A stretch of 64,000 nucleotides of DNA. Source: Henriciella sp. (lineage in GTDB: Bacteria > Pseudomonadota > Alphaproteobacteria > Caulobacterales > Hyphomonadaceae). Under the pieces are notes generated by a model. It saw only the letters and a program-made list of their open reading frames with translations. It ran no database searches and was not told the DNA's origin. The position numbers and the translations under genes are program-made. Location: positions 1-64,000 of the forward strand of contig JAJFFK010000009.1 in the NCBI GenBank assembly GCA_021776655.1, written 5' to 3'. Positions within the stretch are counted from its first letter, which is position 1. Each line of letters starts with the position of its first letter. Positions 9,093 to 18,311 of the stretch are shown here, one piece after another.

Positions 9093-9145
9093 TTGAACTT
9101 GGCATAAAGATATATTGTTTCGAGTCGCTACCAAAGGATATGTTC

Positions 9146-9862
9146 ATGAGACGACTAGCTTTTACCGCACTGCTAATGGCTGCCACAACACAGACAGCCT
9201 ATGCTCACGAAATCACGAGCGAGGTGGATGCTGACCAAACACCAGCATTTGACATAACACTTGCCAGCGCAACGACCGATGGACGCCTGACGACATTCAT
9301 CATGGAGGTTGCGGGCGTTGCGGGTAGTGTCAAACCAGTGCCAATTGGGCAGCTGACTGGTGCCAAAGTTGAGGCTTATGTTTGGCCGACAAGTCTGGAT
9401 CCTTCGCAGGTTGGGTTTGGCGCTGGCACGGGAATACTTGCTCTTGCCATAACCGCCCATCCGGATTTCGATGACACGCCTCTTTTCGATGAGGATCAGG
9501 ACGGTGATCCAGCCAATGATGGCAAGGACTGGCACTCTCATTGGGTCGTCCTAAATGAGGATGAAGCCTGTAGTGGCGGCCTCAAAGTACGGGATGTTTC
9601 ACCGGGCGTGGATTTACTGCCTGAGACAGCTCCCATGCTGCCAATTGCCCTGGATAGCCCCGGCATGAGCCCACTGCTCAATGGCCGCATTGCTAAAATT
9701 ACCGTGCCACTCAGCGAGAGTGAAGATATTTCCTTTGATGCGGTCACAGCCGAGCTTCAGGTCAATGAAAATGGTGAAGCACCACTGCTTTGTGTCACAG
9801 GGATTCATGACGTCGCCTCTGGTGATCTCTCTCTTCCGGGCCGGGTGGTGCTTGAGAAATGA
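9146..9862 (+). CDS. Secreted protein of unknown function, paired with sodC
   Basis: The chosen start at 9146 has AAGGA seven bases upstream; the reading frame is open further 5' but without a ribosome site. The 238-residue product has a signal peptide (residues 1-20, ending AYA before HEITSEVD). The mature protein is acidic, with a Asp-rich loop DEDQDGDPANDGKDWHSHWV that could bind calcium or another metal, and two cysteines that might form a disulfide. I do not recognise the family. It overlaps sodC by four bases, so the two are co-translated and probably act in the periplasm together. Confidence 0.7.
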   Translation: MRRLAFTALLMAATTQTAYAHEITSEVDADQTPAFDITLASATTDGRLTTFIMEVAGVAGSVKPVPIGQLTGAKVEAYVWPTSLDPSQVGFGAGTGILALAITAHPDFDDTPLFDEDQDGDPANDGKDWHSHWVVLNEDEACSGGLKVRDVSPGVDLLPETAPMLPIALDSPGMSPLLNGRIAKITVPLSESEDISFDAVTAELQVNENGEAPLLCVTGIHDVASGDLSLPGRVVLEK

Positions 9863-10443
9863 TGCATTACCCTATTGCCTCAACCCTCGTTGTCTCATTG
9901 CTCCTGTTGGGAGCCTGTAGCCCAACGACATCAATTGACGCCGATCGTGTCAGCCCTGCAGCTGATGCGATGGCGCCTCTTAGCGGGGATGATTATGGCG
10001 ACAGAATACGCGCCAGATTAGTTGGTGAAGCCGGAAATCGGATTGGCGATGTCATCATCTTCCAGGGGATTGACAGTGTCGTCATTGAACTCAGTGCGAG
10101 AGACTTGTCACCGGGAGATCACGGTATGCATCTTCACTCAGTTGGTGACTGTTCTGACACGGCTTCGTTTCAATTAGCGAGTGGACATATTGCAGGAGTT
10201 GACGGTCCTCATGGTGCGTTGCATCCGGGCGGCTCGCATGATGGTGACTTGCCCAATCTTCACGTCAATAGCGATGGCACTGCACGCGTCGATATATTAA
10301 CACAGAGAGTTACTGTTGCAGACTTGGCAGACCGTGACGGTGCGGCTTTGATCATTCACGCCTTACCAGATGATTACCAGACACAACCTGGTGGCGAGAC
10401 GGGTAAACGTATTGCTTGCGCCGCCTTTAAATTCCGGAATTGA
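9859..10443 (+). CDS. sodC: Cu/Zn superoxide dismutase, lipoprotein
   Basis: The 194-residue product has a lipobox (LLLLGAC, Cys 20) and the SodC fold: GDHGMHLHSVGDC with the copper His pair, DGPHGALHPGGSHDGDLPNL with metal-binding His and Asp residues, and a C-terminal IIHALPDDY followed by GGETGKRIACA with the conserved Arg and the second disulfide Cys. It converts superoxide to hydrogen peroxide and oxygen outside the cytoplasm. Two starts (9859 and 9862) are possible and both overlap the upstream gene. The divergent MarR gene suggests stress-controlled expression. Confidence 0.93.
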   Translation: MMHYPIASTLVVSLLLLGACSPTTSIDADRVSPAADAMAPLSGDDYGDRIRARLVGEAGNRIGDVIIFQGIDSVVIELSARDLSPGDHGMHLHSVGDCSDTASFQLASGHIAGVDGPHGALHPGGSHDGDLPNLHVNSDGTARVDILTQRVTVADLADRDGAALIIHALPDDYQTQPGGETGKRIACAAFKFRN

Positions 10444-10681
10444 TCTTCGTAGTTTTGTACCAATCAGATTGCACAGTTATGTGCTCAGGACCTGCTGGCG
10501 CTTTGCTGGTCGTCGGATATTCTGACTGCAGCTGTCCGGCAACCGCACATGATCTACAGCGATTGATATTGGGTTTTGCCGAGTCGATGCGCGGAGCGCG
10601 TATGGCTGGCCCGTACCAGACAGGTTAATGGAATGCCCAACCATCAGGTGACAGGGCTCAGGTTCTATCGATTCTAAGTCG

Positions 10682-10728
10682 TTGACCTTGGCCAGTTTGA
10701 TGCAGTAGGAACTAACTGAACAGTTAGT
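10682..10728 (+). promoter_or_regulatory. Promoter and BetI-like operator of the DMGDH-sox operon
   Basis: The 18-mer ACTAACTGAACAGTTAGT (10711-10728) has perfect 8-bp arms around AA. A TTGACC -35-like hexamer lies at 10682-10687, with a weak TAGGAA at 10706-10711 against the operator, so a bound repressor would cover the promoter. The same palindrome type occurs before fdsG, the TonB receptor and the ATP-grasp gene. The 10443-10682 stretch before it shows no convincing gene. Confidence 0.7.
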
Positions 10729-10742
10729 AGTTGGGCGTTGGT

Positions 10743-13190
10743 ATGGCTGAACTGAAATCTACCGCGAAAGTCGTCGTCATCGGTGGCGGTGTTGTTGGTG
10801 TGTCAACACTATATCATCTGACAAAAAAGGGTTGGTCAGATGTCGTGCTGATTGAGCGCAAGGAGTTGACATCTGGCTCGACATGGCACGCGGCCGGCCT
10901 GCTGCCCTTGTTCAATATGAGCTATTCGGTTGGTCAATTACATAAATACTCAGTCGAGCTCTACAAGCGTCTTGAGGCGGAAACGGGTCAGGATGTTGGT
11001 ATTCGCGCCGTTTCGAATATTCGTCTGGCGACCAATCAAGACCGAATGGATGAATATTACCAATATGCGGGTGTCGCCCAGACAATTGGCGTTAAAGTCA
11101 ACTTCCTAACACCTGACGAAGTGATCGATCTCTGGCCGTTCGCCAAGAAAGACGGTCTTGTCGGAGCGATGGTTCATCCCGATGATGGCTATGTCCAACC
11201 AGCCGACCTGACGCAGGCCTTTGCCATTGGCGCTCGTTCTGGCGGGGCAACCATACACCGGCAGACAACTGTGACCGCTATAGAGTGCTTGCCTGACGGT
11301 CAGTGGCAAGTAACCACTGACAGGGGCGAGATTGTCTGCGAGCATGTGGTCTCGGCAACAGGCAATTTTGCCCGGCGGACGGGTGCCATGATTGGGCTTG
11401 ATATTCCGGTAATACCTGTCGAACATCAGTTCATCGTTACCGAGCCACACAAGGATATTCAGGCGCGGCGCAAGCAGGGCTTGCCAGAGCTCGGCGTCCT
11501 GCGCGAATCCGACGGTTCCTGGTATATGCGCGAAGAAGCTGGTGGCCTGCTGCTCGGGCCATATGAAAAAGATGCCCCGGCCTGTTATGTCGACGGGCCT
11601 GATCCAAACAGTGAGTATGAGCTATTTCAAGGTGACCTTGATCGCCTCATGCCACATGTCGAGAGCGCCATCGCCCGCGTGCCAATCTTCGCAGAACTCG
11701 GTATCAAGAAAATCTACAATGGCGCGATAGCCTATGCGCCGGATGGCAATCCGATTGTTGGCCCGGCCTGGGACAAGAAGAATTTCTGGCTCAATGAAGG
11801 TCACAGTTTTGGTATCACGGCTGCCGGAGGTGCTGGCTGGCAACTGGCAGAATGGATCGTCGAGGGCGAGCCTACGGTTGATATGCTTGGCGTTGATCCG
11901 CGCCGGTTTGGGTCATACGCGACGAAATCCTATCTGATTGAGAAGAATGAAGAAGCCTATGCTGATGTCTTCGCGATCCATTACCCGGATGAGGAACGGG
12001 TTGCTGCCCGGCCATTGCGCACCTCGCCATGCTATGACCGGATGAAAGCCAAAGGGGCAGTGTTCGGACAGCTCTTTGGTTGGGAGCGCCCGAACTGGTT
12101 CGCGCCTGAAGGTGTCGAGCAGACAGATGATTGGTCTTTCCGCCGCTCAAGCTATTTCGAACATGTTGGCAATGAGTGCAAAAACGTAGCAGAGAATGTT
12201 GGCCTGCTGGATATGACGGCTTTTGCCAAGTGCCGCATTCAAGGGCCGGGTGCGCTGAAATTCCTCAACTGGGTTTTAGCCAACAAGATGCCGGTGACAC
12301 CTGGCCGTATCGGCCTTTGCCACGGGCTGACAACCAAGGGCGGTGTCCATTCCGAATTCACGGTGCAGCGAGAAAGCAAGGAATGTTTCTATCTTGTATC
12401 AGCCGGCGCTTATCACCGGCTCGATCATGACTGGTTGAAAAAGCATATGCCAGAAGATGGGTCGGTGCAGTTTACGGACCTGACCAATTCCATGGGTGTT
12501 CTGGTGGTTGCCGGGCCGAAGTCACGCGACCTATTGCAGCCGATTTGCGGCGCTGATCTCAGCACGGATGCCTTCCCATGGCTGACGGGTCAGGAAACCT
12601 ATATCGGCCAAGCTCCGGTTAAGCTGATACGCGTGAACTTTGTCGGTGAGCTTGGTTGGGAAATTCATCACCCGATCGAATACCAGAACCACATATTCGA
12701 TACTTTGTTCAAACATGGCGAGGCGTATGGACTGAAACCTTTCGGCATTCGTGCCATGAATTCGCTGCGGCTGGAAAAATCTTACCGCCTTGTCGGCACG
12801 GAAATGTCAATTGAATATTCCGCCTATGAGAGTGATCTCGGACGCTTCGTCAATCTCAAGAAGAAGAACGGCTTTCTCGGCAAGGACGCATTGCTGGCCT
12901 GGCAGGAACGCGGTTTCGAGAACGCCTTCGTGACGCTCGAAGTGTTTGGTGTAGATGACGCGGACGTATTGGGGAATAACCCGATCTATGATGGTGAAAC
13001 GATCGTCGGCCGGGCGACAGGCGGCGGTTATGGCTGGCGCATCAACAAGTCTCTGGCGCTGGCAATGGTGCATCCATCAAAGGCCGAGCCGGGGTTGCAA
13101 TTACAAATCGATATCCTCGGCAATCGCTATGATTGCGTCGTGCTCGAAGAAAGCCCATACGATCCAGCCAATGACAAGCTGAGATCTTAG
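10743..13190 (+). CDS. dmgdh: Dimethylglycine dehydrogenase (FAD plus GcvT domains)
   Basis: The 815-residue protein begins with a DAO-type FAD domain (VVVIGGGVVGVSTLYHL at residues 10-26) and ELTSGSTWHAAG, where His49 matches the histidine that carries covalent FAD in mammalian DMGDH. A linker domain and a C-terminal GcvT-type folate domain (about 410-815, with FGIRAMNSLRLEKSYR) follow. Such enzymes oxidise dimethylglycine to sarcosine and pass the methyl group to THF as methylene-THF. A sarcosine dehydrogenase role is the main alternative, but sarcosine oxidase genes follow directly. The ATG at 10743 is preferred over the TTG at 10731; neither has a strong ribosome site. It leads a probable operon with sox and the BCCT gene. 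Confidence 0.88.
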   Translation: MAELKSTAKVVVIGGGVVGVSTLYHLTKKGWSDVVLIERKELTSGSTWHAAGLLPLFNMSYSVGQLHKYSVELYKRLEAETGQDVGIRAVSNIRLATNQDRMDEYYQYAGVAQTIGVKVNFLTPDEVIDLWPFAKKDGLVGAMVHPDDGYVQPADLTQAFAIGARSGGATIHRQTTVTAIECLPDGQWQVTTDRGEIVCEHVVSATGNFARRTGAMIGLDIPVIPVEHQFIVTEPHKDIQARRKQGLPELGVLRESDGSWYMREEAGGLLLGPYEKDAPACYVDGPDPNSEYELFQGDLDRLMPHVESAIARVPIFAELGIKKIYNGAIAYAPDGNPIVGPAWDKKNFWLNEGHSFGITAAGGAGWQLAEWIVEGEPTVDMLGVDPRRFGSYATKSYLIEKNEEAYADVFAIHYPDEERVAARPLRTSPCYDRMKAKGAVFGQLFGWERPNWFAPEGVEQTDDWSFRRSSYFEHVGNECKNVAENVGLLDMTAFAKCRIQGPGALKFLNWVLANKMPVTPGRIGLCHGLTTKGGVHSEFTVQRESKECFYLVSAGAYHRLDHDWLKKHMPEDGSVQFTDLTNSMGVLVVAGPKSRDLLQPICGADLSTDAFPWLTGQETYIGQAPVKLIRVNFVGELGWEIHHPIEYQNHIFDTLFKHGEAYGLKPFGIRAMNSLRLEKSYRLVGTEMSIEYSAYESDLGRFVNLKKKNGFLGKDALLAWQERGFENAFVTLEVFGVDDADVLGNNPIYDGETIVGRATGGGYGWRINKSLALAMVHPSKAEPGLQLQIDILGNRYDCVVLEESPYDPANDKLRS

Positions 13191-13193
13191 ATC

Positions 13194-14444
13194 ATGAAGT
13201 TCTCGGCCCGCTCTCTTTTTGCCAATGCCCTCACAGGTCACAAGAACTGGCCGGAGCAATTTCCTGACAAGGAACCAGAAAAGCAATATGATGTGATCAT
13301 TGTCGGTGCAGGAGGGCATGGCCTTGGCGCGGCTTATTACCTGGCAAAGAAATACGGCATCAGAAATGTCGCTGTCATCGAGAAGGGCTGGCTTGGCGGC
13401 GGTAATACCGGACGCAACACGACAGTCATCCGCTCCAATTACCTCTATGATGAGAGTGCTGCGATCTATGATCATTCCGTTGATCTGTGGGATGGTCTGT
13501 CACAGGAACTCAATTACAATACCATGTTCTCGAAGCGCGGCGTGCTAATGCTCGCGCATAATATCCATGACGTGCAGAGCTTCCAGCGCCATATCCACGC
13601 CAATCGGCTCAATGGCGTCGACAATCAATGGTTGAGCCGGGAGGACTGTAAAGCCTTCCTGCCCATTCTGGATATTTCGGAGAGGCCTCATTACCCGGTT
13701 CTTGGCGGCGCATTGCAAATGCGGGCAGGTACAGCCCGGCATGACAGTGTCGCCTGGGGCTATGCGCGGGCCGCCTCGCAGATTGGTGTCGACATCATCC
13801 AAAATTGTGCAGTCACGGGCATTCGACGCAGCAAGGATGGGGCGGTTACGGGTGTCGAAACTGAAAAGGGTTTCATCAAGGCGAACAAGATCGCTGTTTC
13901 GGCAGCGGGGCACTCAGCAGTCGTCATGGCAATGGCAGGCTTGCGGTTCCCGCTCGAGTCTTATCCCCTGCAGGCGCTTGTCTCTGAACCCGTAAAGCCA
14001 GTCATGCCATGTGTTGTGATGTCAAATGCTGTCCATGCCTATATCAGCCAGTCCGACAAGGGCGAGTTGGTGATCGGCGCAGGCACAGATCAGTATACGT
14101 CCTATTCTCAGCGAGGGGCGCTGCACATACTGGAGCACACTCTGATGTCGATTTGCGAACTCTTTCCGATATTCAAGCGTATGCGAATGCTGCGCTCCTG
14201 GGCCGGCATTGTCGATGTGACGCCGGACCGCTCACCTATACTGGGCAAGACGCCGATCGAGGGGCTCTACGTCAATTGTGGTTGGGGGACGGGTGGCTTC
14301 AAGGCCACACCGGGCGCTGCAGACCTCCTCGCCTATACAATCGCCCATGACGAACCCCACAAGATCAACGCGCCGTTCAATCTCGATCGCTTCACGGGTG
14401 GCCGGTTGATCGATGAGGCCGCTGCAGCAGCCGTGGCGCACTAG
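13194..14444 (+). CDS. soxB: Sarcosine oxidase beta subunit
   Basis: At 416 residues it has the expected length and a Rossmann FAD motif ([18 protein letters not shown], residues 33-50). [16 protein letters not shown] places His183 at the position of the histidine that holds covalent FMN in heterotetrameric sarcosine oxidase. The beta subunit oxidises sarcosine to glycine, with the one-carbon unit delivered to THF at the alpha subunit and electrons to oxygen. It starts three bases after the DMGDH stop and is followed by soxD, soxA and soxG in the usual order. Confidence 0.95.
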   Translation: MKFSARSLFANALTGHKNWPEQFPDKEPEKQYDVIIVGAGGHGLGAAYYLAKKYGIRNVAVIEKGWLGGGNTGRNTTVIRSNYLYDESAAIYDHSVDLWDGLSQELNYNTMFSKRGVLMLAHNIHDVQSFQRHIHANRLNGVDNQWLSREDCKAFLPILDISERPHYPVLGGALQMRAGTARHDSVAWGYARAASQIGVDIIQNCAVTGIRRSKDGAVTGVETEKGFIKANKIAVSAAGHSAVVMAMAGLRFPLESYPLQALVSEPVKPVMPCVVMSNAVHAYISQSDKGELVIGAGTDQYTSYSQRGALHILEHTLMSICELFPIFKRMRMLRSWAGIVDVTPDRSPILGKTPIEGLYVNCGWGTGGFKATPGAADLLAYTIAHDEPHKINAPFNLDRFTGGRLIDEAAAAAVAH

Positions 14445-14456
14445 GAGGCGGACGCG

Positions 14457-14765
14457 ATGTTCCTGATCCACTGCCCATATTGCGACGAGGATCGTCCCGA
14501 GATCGAGTTCTCCTATGCCGGCGAAGCCCACATTGCCCGGCCGCAAAATGCCGACGCTATAAGTGATGCCGAATGGTCGGAATACTTATTCATTCGCGAG
14601 AACAAGCGCGGTATACATTGTGAGCGCTGGTGGCACACAAATGGCTGCAACCGGTTTTTCAATGCGGTGCGCAACACAGTCACCGACAAGTTCATTATGA
14701 CATATGAGATGGGGGAGCCCCGCCCGACGCCCGAAGAAATAGAGGCGGCGCGTGATGACGACTGA
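14457..14765 (+). CDS. soxD: Sarcosine oxidase delta subunit
   Basis: The 102-residue protein has the zinc site of SoxD: Cys6 and Cys9 (HCPYCDEDRPEIEF) with His60 and Cys64 (HCERWWHTNGCNRFF). It is the small zinc-binding subunit of the heterotetramer. A clear GGAGG precedes the ATG. It overlaps soxA by 11 bases. Confidence 0.95.
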   Translation: MFLIHCPYCDEDRPEIEFSYAGEAHIARPQNADAISDAEWSEYLFIRENKRGIHCERWWHTNGCNRFFNAVRNTVTDKFIMTYEMGEPRPTPEEIEAARDDD

Positions 14766-17718
14766 TCAACCCAATCCTTACAGGCTATCTGATAGCGGGA
14801 CGCGACAGATCAGCTTCACCTTTGATGGCAAGACCTATCAAGGCCGGGAAGGTGATACGCTGGCCTCGGCATTGCTCGCCAATGGCGTCCACCTGATGGG
14901 CCGCTCGTTCAAATATCATCGCCCGCGCGGGGTGCTTGGTTCTGGCTCGGAGGAGCCCAATGCACTTGTAAGTTTTGATCGGGGCGCTGGCCGTGTCACG
15001 CCAAATGTTCGGGCGACAACACTTGAATTATATGATGGCCTTGTCGCCAACAGTCAGAACCGCTGGCCCAGCCTGAAGCGTGATGTTGGCGCATTCAACA
15101 ACACGTTTTCGATGTTCTTCCCGGCCGGTTTCTACAACAAGACATTCATGTGGCCCAGGAGTTTCTGGGACAAGGTCTATGAGCCCTTCATAAGGAGCAT
15201 GGCGGGCTTGGGTCTTGCGCCAACAAAGCCTGACCCGGATGTCTATGCGAGCACTTATGGGCACTGCGATACATTGATTGTTGGTGCCGGCCCGGCTGGA
15301 CTGGCTGCAGCCCTTGCAGCCTCGAAGACTGATAATCGCGTTATTCTGGTTGATGAAAATCCGGCGCTGGGAGGCAGCCTTCTCTCATCCGAAAAAGCCA
15401 GCATAGATGGAGCAAGCATCACAGACTGGCTGGCCCAGACAGAGCAAGCTCTGAGGCAGGCTAAAAACGTAACAATCCTGACGCGCACGACCGCTATTGG
15501 GTATTACCACGACAATTTCATTGCCCTAGCTGAGCGACTGACAGACCACCTTGCCGATGCAGAGATTGGACAATCACGTGAGCGTTTGCACCGCATTCGC
15601 TCCGATAAAGTCATTCTGGCGCAAGGCGCGATAGAGCGGCCATTGGTGTTTCATGGCAATGACCTACCGGGCATTATGCTGGCGTCAGCAGCGCAGACTT
15701 TTCTCAATCGTTATGGCACAGCTGTCGGCTATGAGGTGGCCGTCTTTACAAGCCATGACAGCGCCTATGGCGCGGCGTTCGACCTGCATGATGCTGGAGT
15801 TCATGTGCCGGTTATCATTGAGGCGCGTACTGATATTGATGCTGACTTGCGAGATAGCGCTGCAGCGCGCGGGATCGAGATTGTTTTGGCCGCCGCAGTT
15901 TCCAATTGTTTCGGTAAATGGCGCATCAACGCCTTGGAACTCTACACCCCGATCAATGGCAAGACGCGCAGGATCAAATGTGACGCGCTGCTCATGTGCG
16001 GTGGTTGGACACCCAGTCTGCATCTCTGGTCGCACTCGAAAAGCAGCATCAAATGGGATGACAAAATAGATGCATTCGTGCCGGGCAAGGCGAATGAAAA
16101 TGCCAGTTGCGTCGGTGCTTGCAATGGAGATTTTGGCTTACAAACAGCGTTGGAAGCAGGTGGCAGGGTGGCTGGAGGTGAAGCGACCTATACTGTATCG
16201 GAAGTCCCATTTGGGCGCGGTGAAACATTTCGGTCACTGCCAAACTACAAGGACGTATCAAAGCAGAAAGCCTTCGTGGATTTCCAAAACGATGCCACCG
16301 AAAAAGACATCTCGCTCGCAGTACGCGAGGGCTTTTCATCCATCGAACACGTCAAGCGATACACTACGATTGGCATGGCGACAGATCAGGGCAAGACATC
16401 CAATCTCAATGCCATGCAGATCGCATCCGTTGCGGTTAAAAAATCTGTTCAAGAGGTCGGCCTGACGACGTTCCGACCGCCTTATACACCAACAACATTC
16501 GGAGCCCTCGCCGGGTATCGCAGCGGTGACTTGTTCGAGGTTGAGCGCAAAACATCGATTGATAGCTGGGCGGCCGAGAATGATGCCGTGTTCGAGCCTG
16601 TGAGTATCTGGCGCCGTGCACGGTATTTTCCAAATGGTAGCGAAGATATGCATGCGGCGGTTGCGCGCGAATGCAAGGCAACGAGAACGAGCCTTGGTAT
16701 CTTTGACGCGAGCACGCTCGGCAAGATCGAAATTGTTGGGCCGGACGCCGCAAAGTTCATGAATTTGATGTATACAAACCCATGGGCCAAGCTCGCTGTT
16801 GGGCGCTGCCGTTACGGCCTGATGCTGCGCGAAGATGGCTATATATACGATGATGGTGTTGTTGGCCGCATGGCTGAAGACAGGTTTCATGTCACGACGA
16901 CGACAGGCGGTGCGCCCCGTGTTTTCAGGCATATGGAAGACTATTTGCAAAGCGAGTTTCCTGAGCTCGACGTCTGGCTCACATCAACAACCGAGCAATG
17001 GGCGGTCATCGCGCTGAATGGCCCAAATGCACGCAAGCTGATTGCGCCTTTTATCGACGGTATTGATCTTTCGCCTGACGCCTTTCCGCACATGGCCGTG
17101 CGTGAGGGGAAGATCTTCGGTATCGAGACACGTCTCTTCCGGGTTAGTTTTTCTGGCGAGCTTGGCTTCGAGGTCAATGTCCCAGCGCATTATGGCCGCG
17201 CTGTTTGGGAGGCACTTTTTGAGGCGGGCGCTGAATATGGAATAGTGCCATATGGTACCGAAGCCATGCATGTGCTCAGGGCTGAGAAGGGCTTTATCAT
17301 CGTTGGCCAGGATACGGACGGCACGGTGACACCTCAGGATGCGGGCATGTCCTGGGCCGTCTCAAAAAAGAAGAAGGACTTTGTCGGCAAGCGCTCTTTG
17401 ATGAGATCAGATATAGTCGCAAATGGTCGCAGACAACTTGTCGGACTATTGACTGTTGACCCCAATGTCGTGCTTGAAGAGGGTGCCCAGATTGTTGCGG
17501 ACCCCGACCAACCTATCCCGATGGATATGATCGGCCATGTGACCTCGTCCTATTGGAGTGAGACGCTGGGCCGCTCTATCGCGATGGCAGTAGTAAAGGG
17601 TGGGTTTGATCTCGAGGGCAAGACTATATTCGTGCCGATGCCGGGAACAACCCATTCCGCGAAAGTCTGTAATCCTGTCTTTTACGATCCTGATGGGGAG
17701 CGGCTCAATGTTGGTTGA
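14755..17718 (+). CDS. soxA: Sarcosine oxidase alpha subunit
   Basis: The 987-residue protein contains the N-terminal ferredoxin-like SoxA domain (ISFTFDGKTYQGREGDTLAS), a central NAD-binding domain (CDTLIVGAGPAGLAAALAAS near residue 170) and C-terminal GcvT-like folate domains (YGTEAMHVLRAEKGF near 840). It accepts the imine intermediate and forms methylene-THF. The ATG at 14755 is preferred over the adjacent GTG at 14752 because of spacing to GAGG. The order soxBDAG is standard. The end overlaps soxG by 11 bases. Confidence 0.95.
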   Translation: MTTDQPNPYRLSDSGTRQISFTFDGKTYQGREGDTLASALLANGVHLMGRSFKYHRPRGVLGSGSEEPNALVSFDRGAGRVTPNVRATTLELYDGLVANSQNRWPSLKRDVGAFNNTFSMFFPAGFYNKTFMWPRSFWDKVYEPFIRSMAGLGLAPTKPDPDVYASTYGHCDTLIVGAGPAGLAAALAASKTDNRVILVDENPALGGSLLSSEKASIDGASITDWLAQTEQALRQAKNVTILTRTTAIGYYHDNFIALAERLTDHLADAEIGQSRERLHRIRSDKVILAQGAIERPLVFHGNDLPGIMLASAAQTFLNRYGTAVGYEVAVFTSHDSAYGAAFDLHDAGVHVPVIIEARTDIDADLRDSAAARGIEIVLAAAVSNCFGKWRINALELYTPINGKTRRIKCDALLMCGGWTPSLHLWSHSKSSIKWDDKIDAFVPGKANENASCVGACNGDFGLQTALEAGGRVAGGEATYTVSEVPFGRGETFRSLPNYKDVSKQKAFVDFQNDATEKDISLAVREGFSSIEHVKRYTTIGMATDQGKTSNLNAMQIASVAVKKSVQEVGLTTFRPPYTPTTFGALAGYRSGDLFEVERKTSIDSWAAENDAVFEPVSIWRRARYFPNGSEDMHAAVARECKATRTSLGIFDASTLGKIEIVGPDAAKFMNLMYTNPWAKLAVGRCRYGLMLREDGYIYDDGVVGRMAEDRFHVTTTTGGAPRVFRHMEDYLQSEFPELDVWLTSTTEQWAVIALNGPNARKLIAPFIDGIDLSPDAFPHMAVREGKIFGIETRLFRVSFSGELGFEVNVPAHYGRAVWEALFEAGAEYGIVPYGTEAMHVLRAEKGFIIVGQDTDGTVTPQDAGMSWAVSKKKKDFVGKRSLMRSDIVANGRRQLVGLLTVDPNVVLEEGAQIVADPDQPIPMDMIGHVTSSYWSETLGRSIAMAVVKGGFDLEGKTIFVPMPGTTHSAKVCNPVFYDPDGERLNVG

Positions 17719-18262
17719 TCAGGGACTGGAAATTGGTGACACCTTGTCAGACGGCTGTTTGACTGTCCTACTTGTTAGTGAAAGGACGCGGTATTCCTTG
17801 CGAATCAAGGCCGAAGACCTGACGGCCTTTAACCTGGAAAGTGGCCTTGGATTGCCAGAACGAATTGGGCAATCATCACTTACGGAAGCTAGGATGCAGC
17901 TTTGTCTTGGCCCGGACGAATGGCTGATCGTGACACAGCCAGATCTGGATAAAGGCCTGGGCGCGCAACTGAAGCGACTATCGGACTCATTCATATTCAG
18001 CTTCACCGACATATCTCACCGTAATATTGCCCTGACAGTGCAAGGCTCAGAGGCTGTTGCGGCGATCAATATTGGCTGCCCGCTGGATCTGTCACCGGAA
18101 CATTTTCCGGTGGGCAAGGTTACACGAACTGTTTTTGAGAATGCCCCTATTATGCTACTTCGAACTGGTGAGGATGTGTTTCATCTCGAATGTTGGCGAT
18201 CTTACGGCCCGTATGTTACTGGTTTATTTGCCAGATATGCGAAAGACATAGAGATGAGCTGA
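17708..18262 (+). CDS. soxG: Sarcosine oxidase gamma subunit
   Basis: The 184-residue product is low in recognisable motifs, as expected of SoxG, but has LGPDEWLIV, FTDISHRNIALTVQG and DLSPEHFPVGKVTRTVF, which fit the family. Its position after soxA settles the call. The ATG at 17708 overlaps the soxA end; a longer in-frame start lies inside soxA and is unlikely. Confidence 0.9.
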   Translation: MLVDQGLEIGDTLSDGCLTVLLVSERTRYSLRIKAEDLTAFNLESGLGLPERIGQSSLTEARMQLCLGPDEWLIVTQPDLDKGLGAQLKRLSDSFIFSFTDISHRNIALTVQGSEAVAAINIGCPLDLSPEHFPVGKVTRTVFENAPIMLLRTGEDVFHLECWRSYGPYVTGLFARYAKDIEMS

Positions 18263-18311
18263 ATTGGCTAATCGCAAATTGGAATTAGCGCCAACTGGAG
18301 AAGATCAGGTT

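Noticed and set aside
10440-10628. 62-residue open frame after sodC
   Set aside because: No homology, no ribosome site of note and composition unlike neighbours; the region is treated as intergenic.
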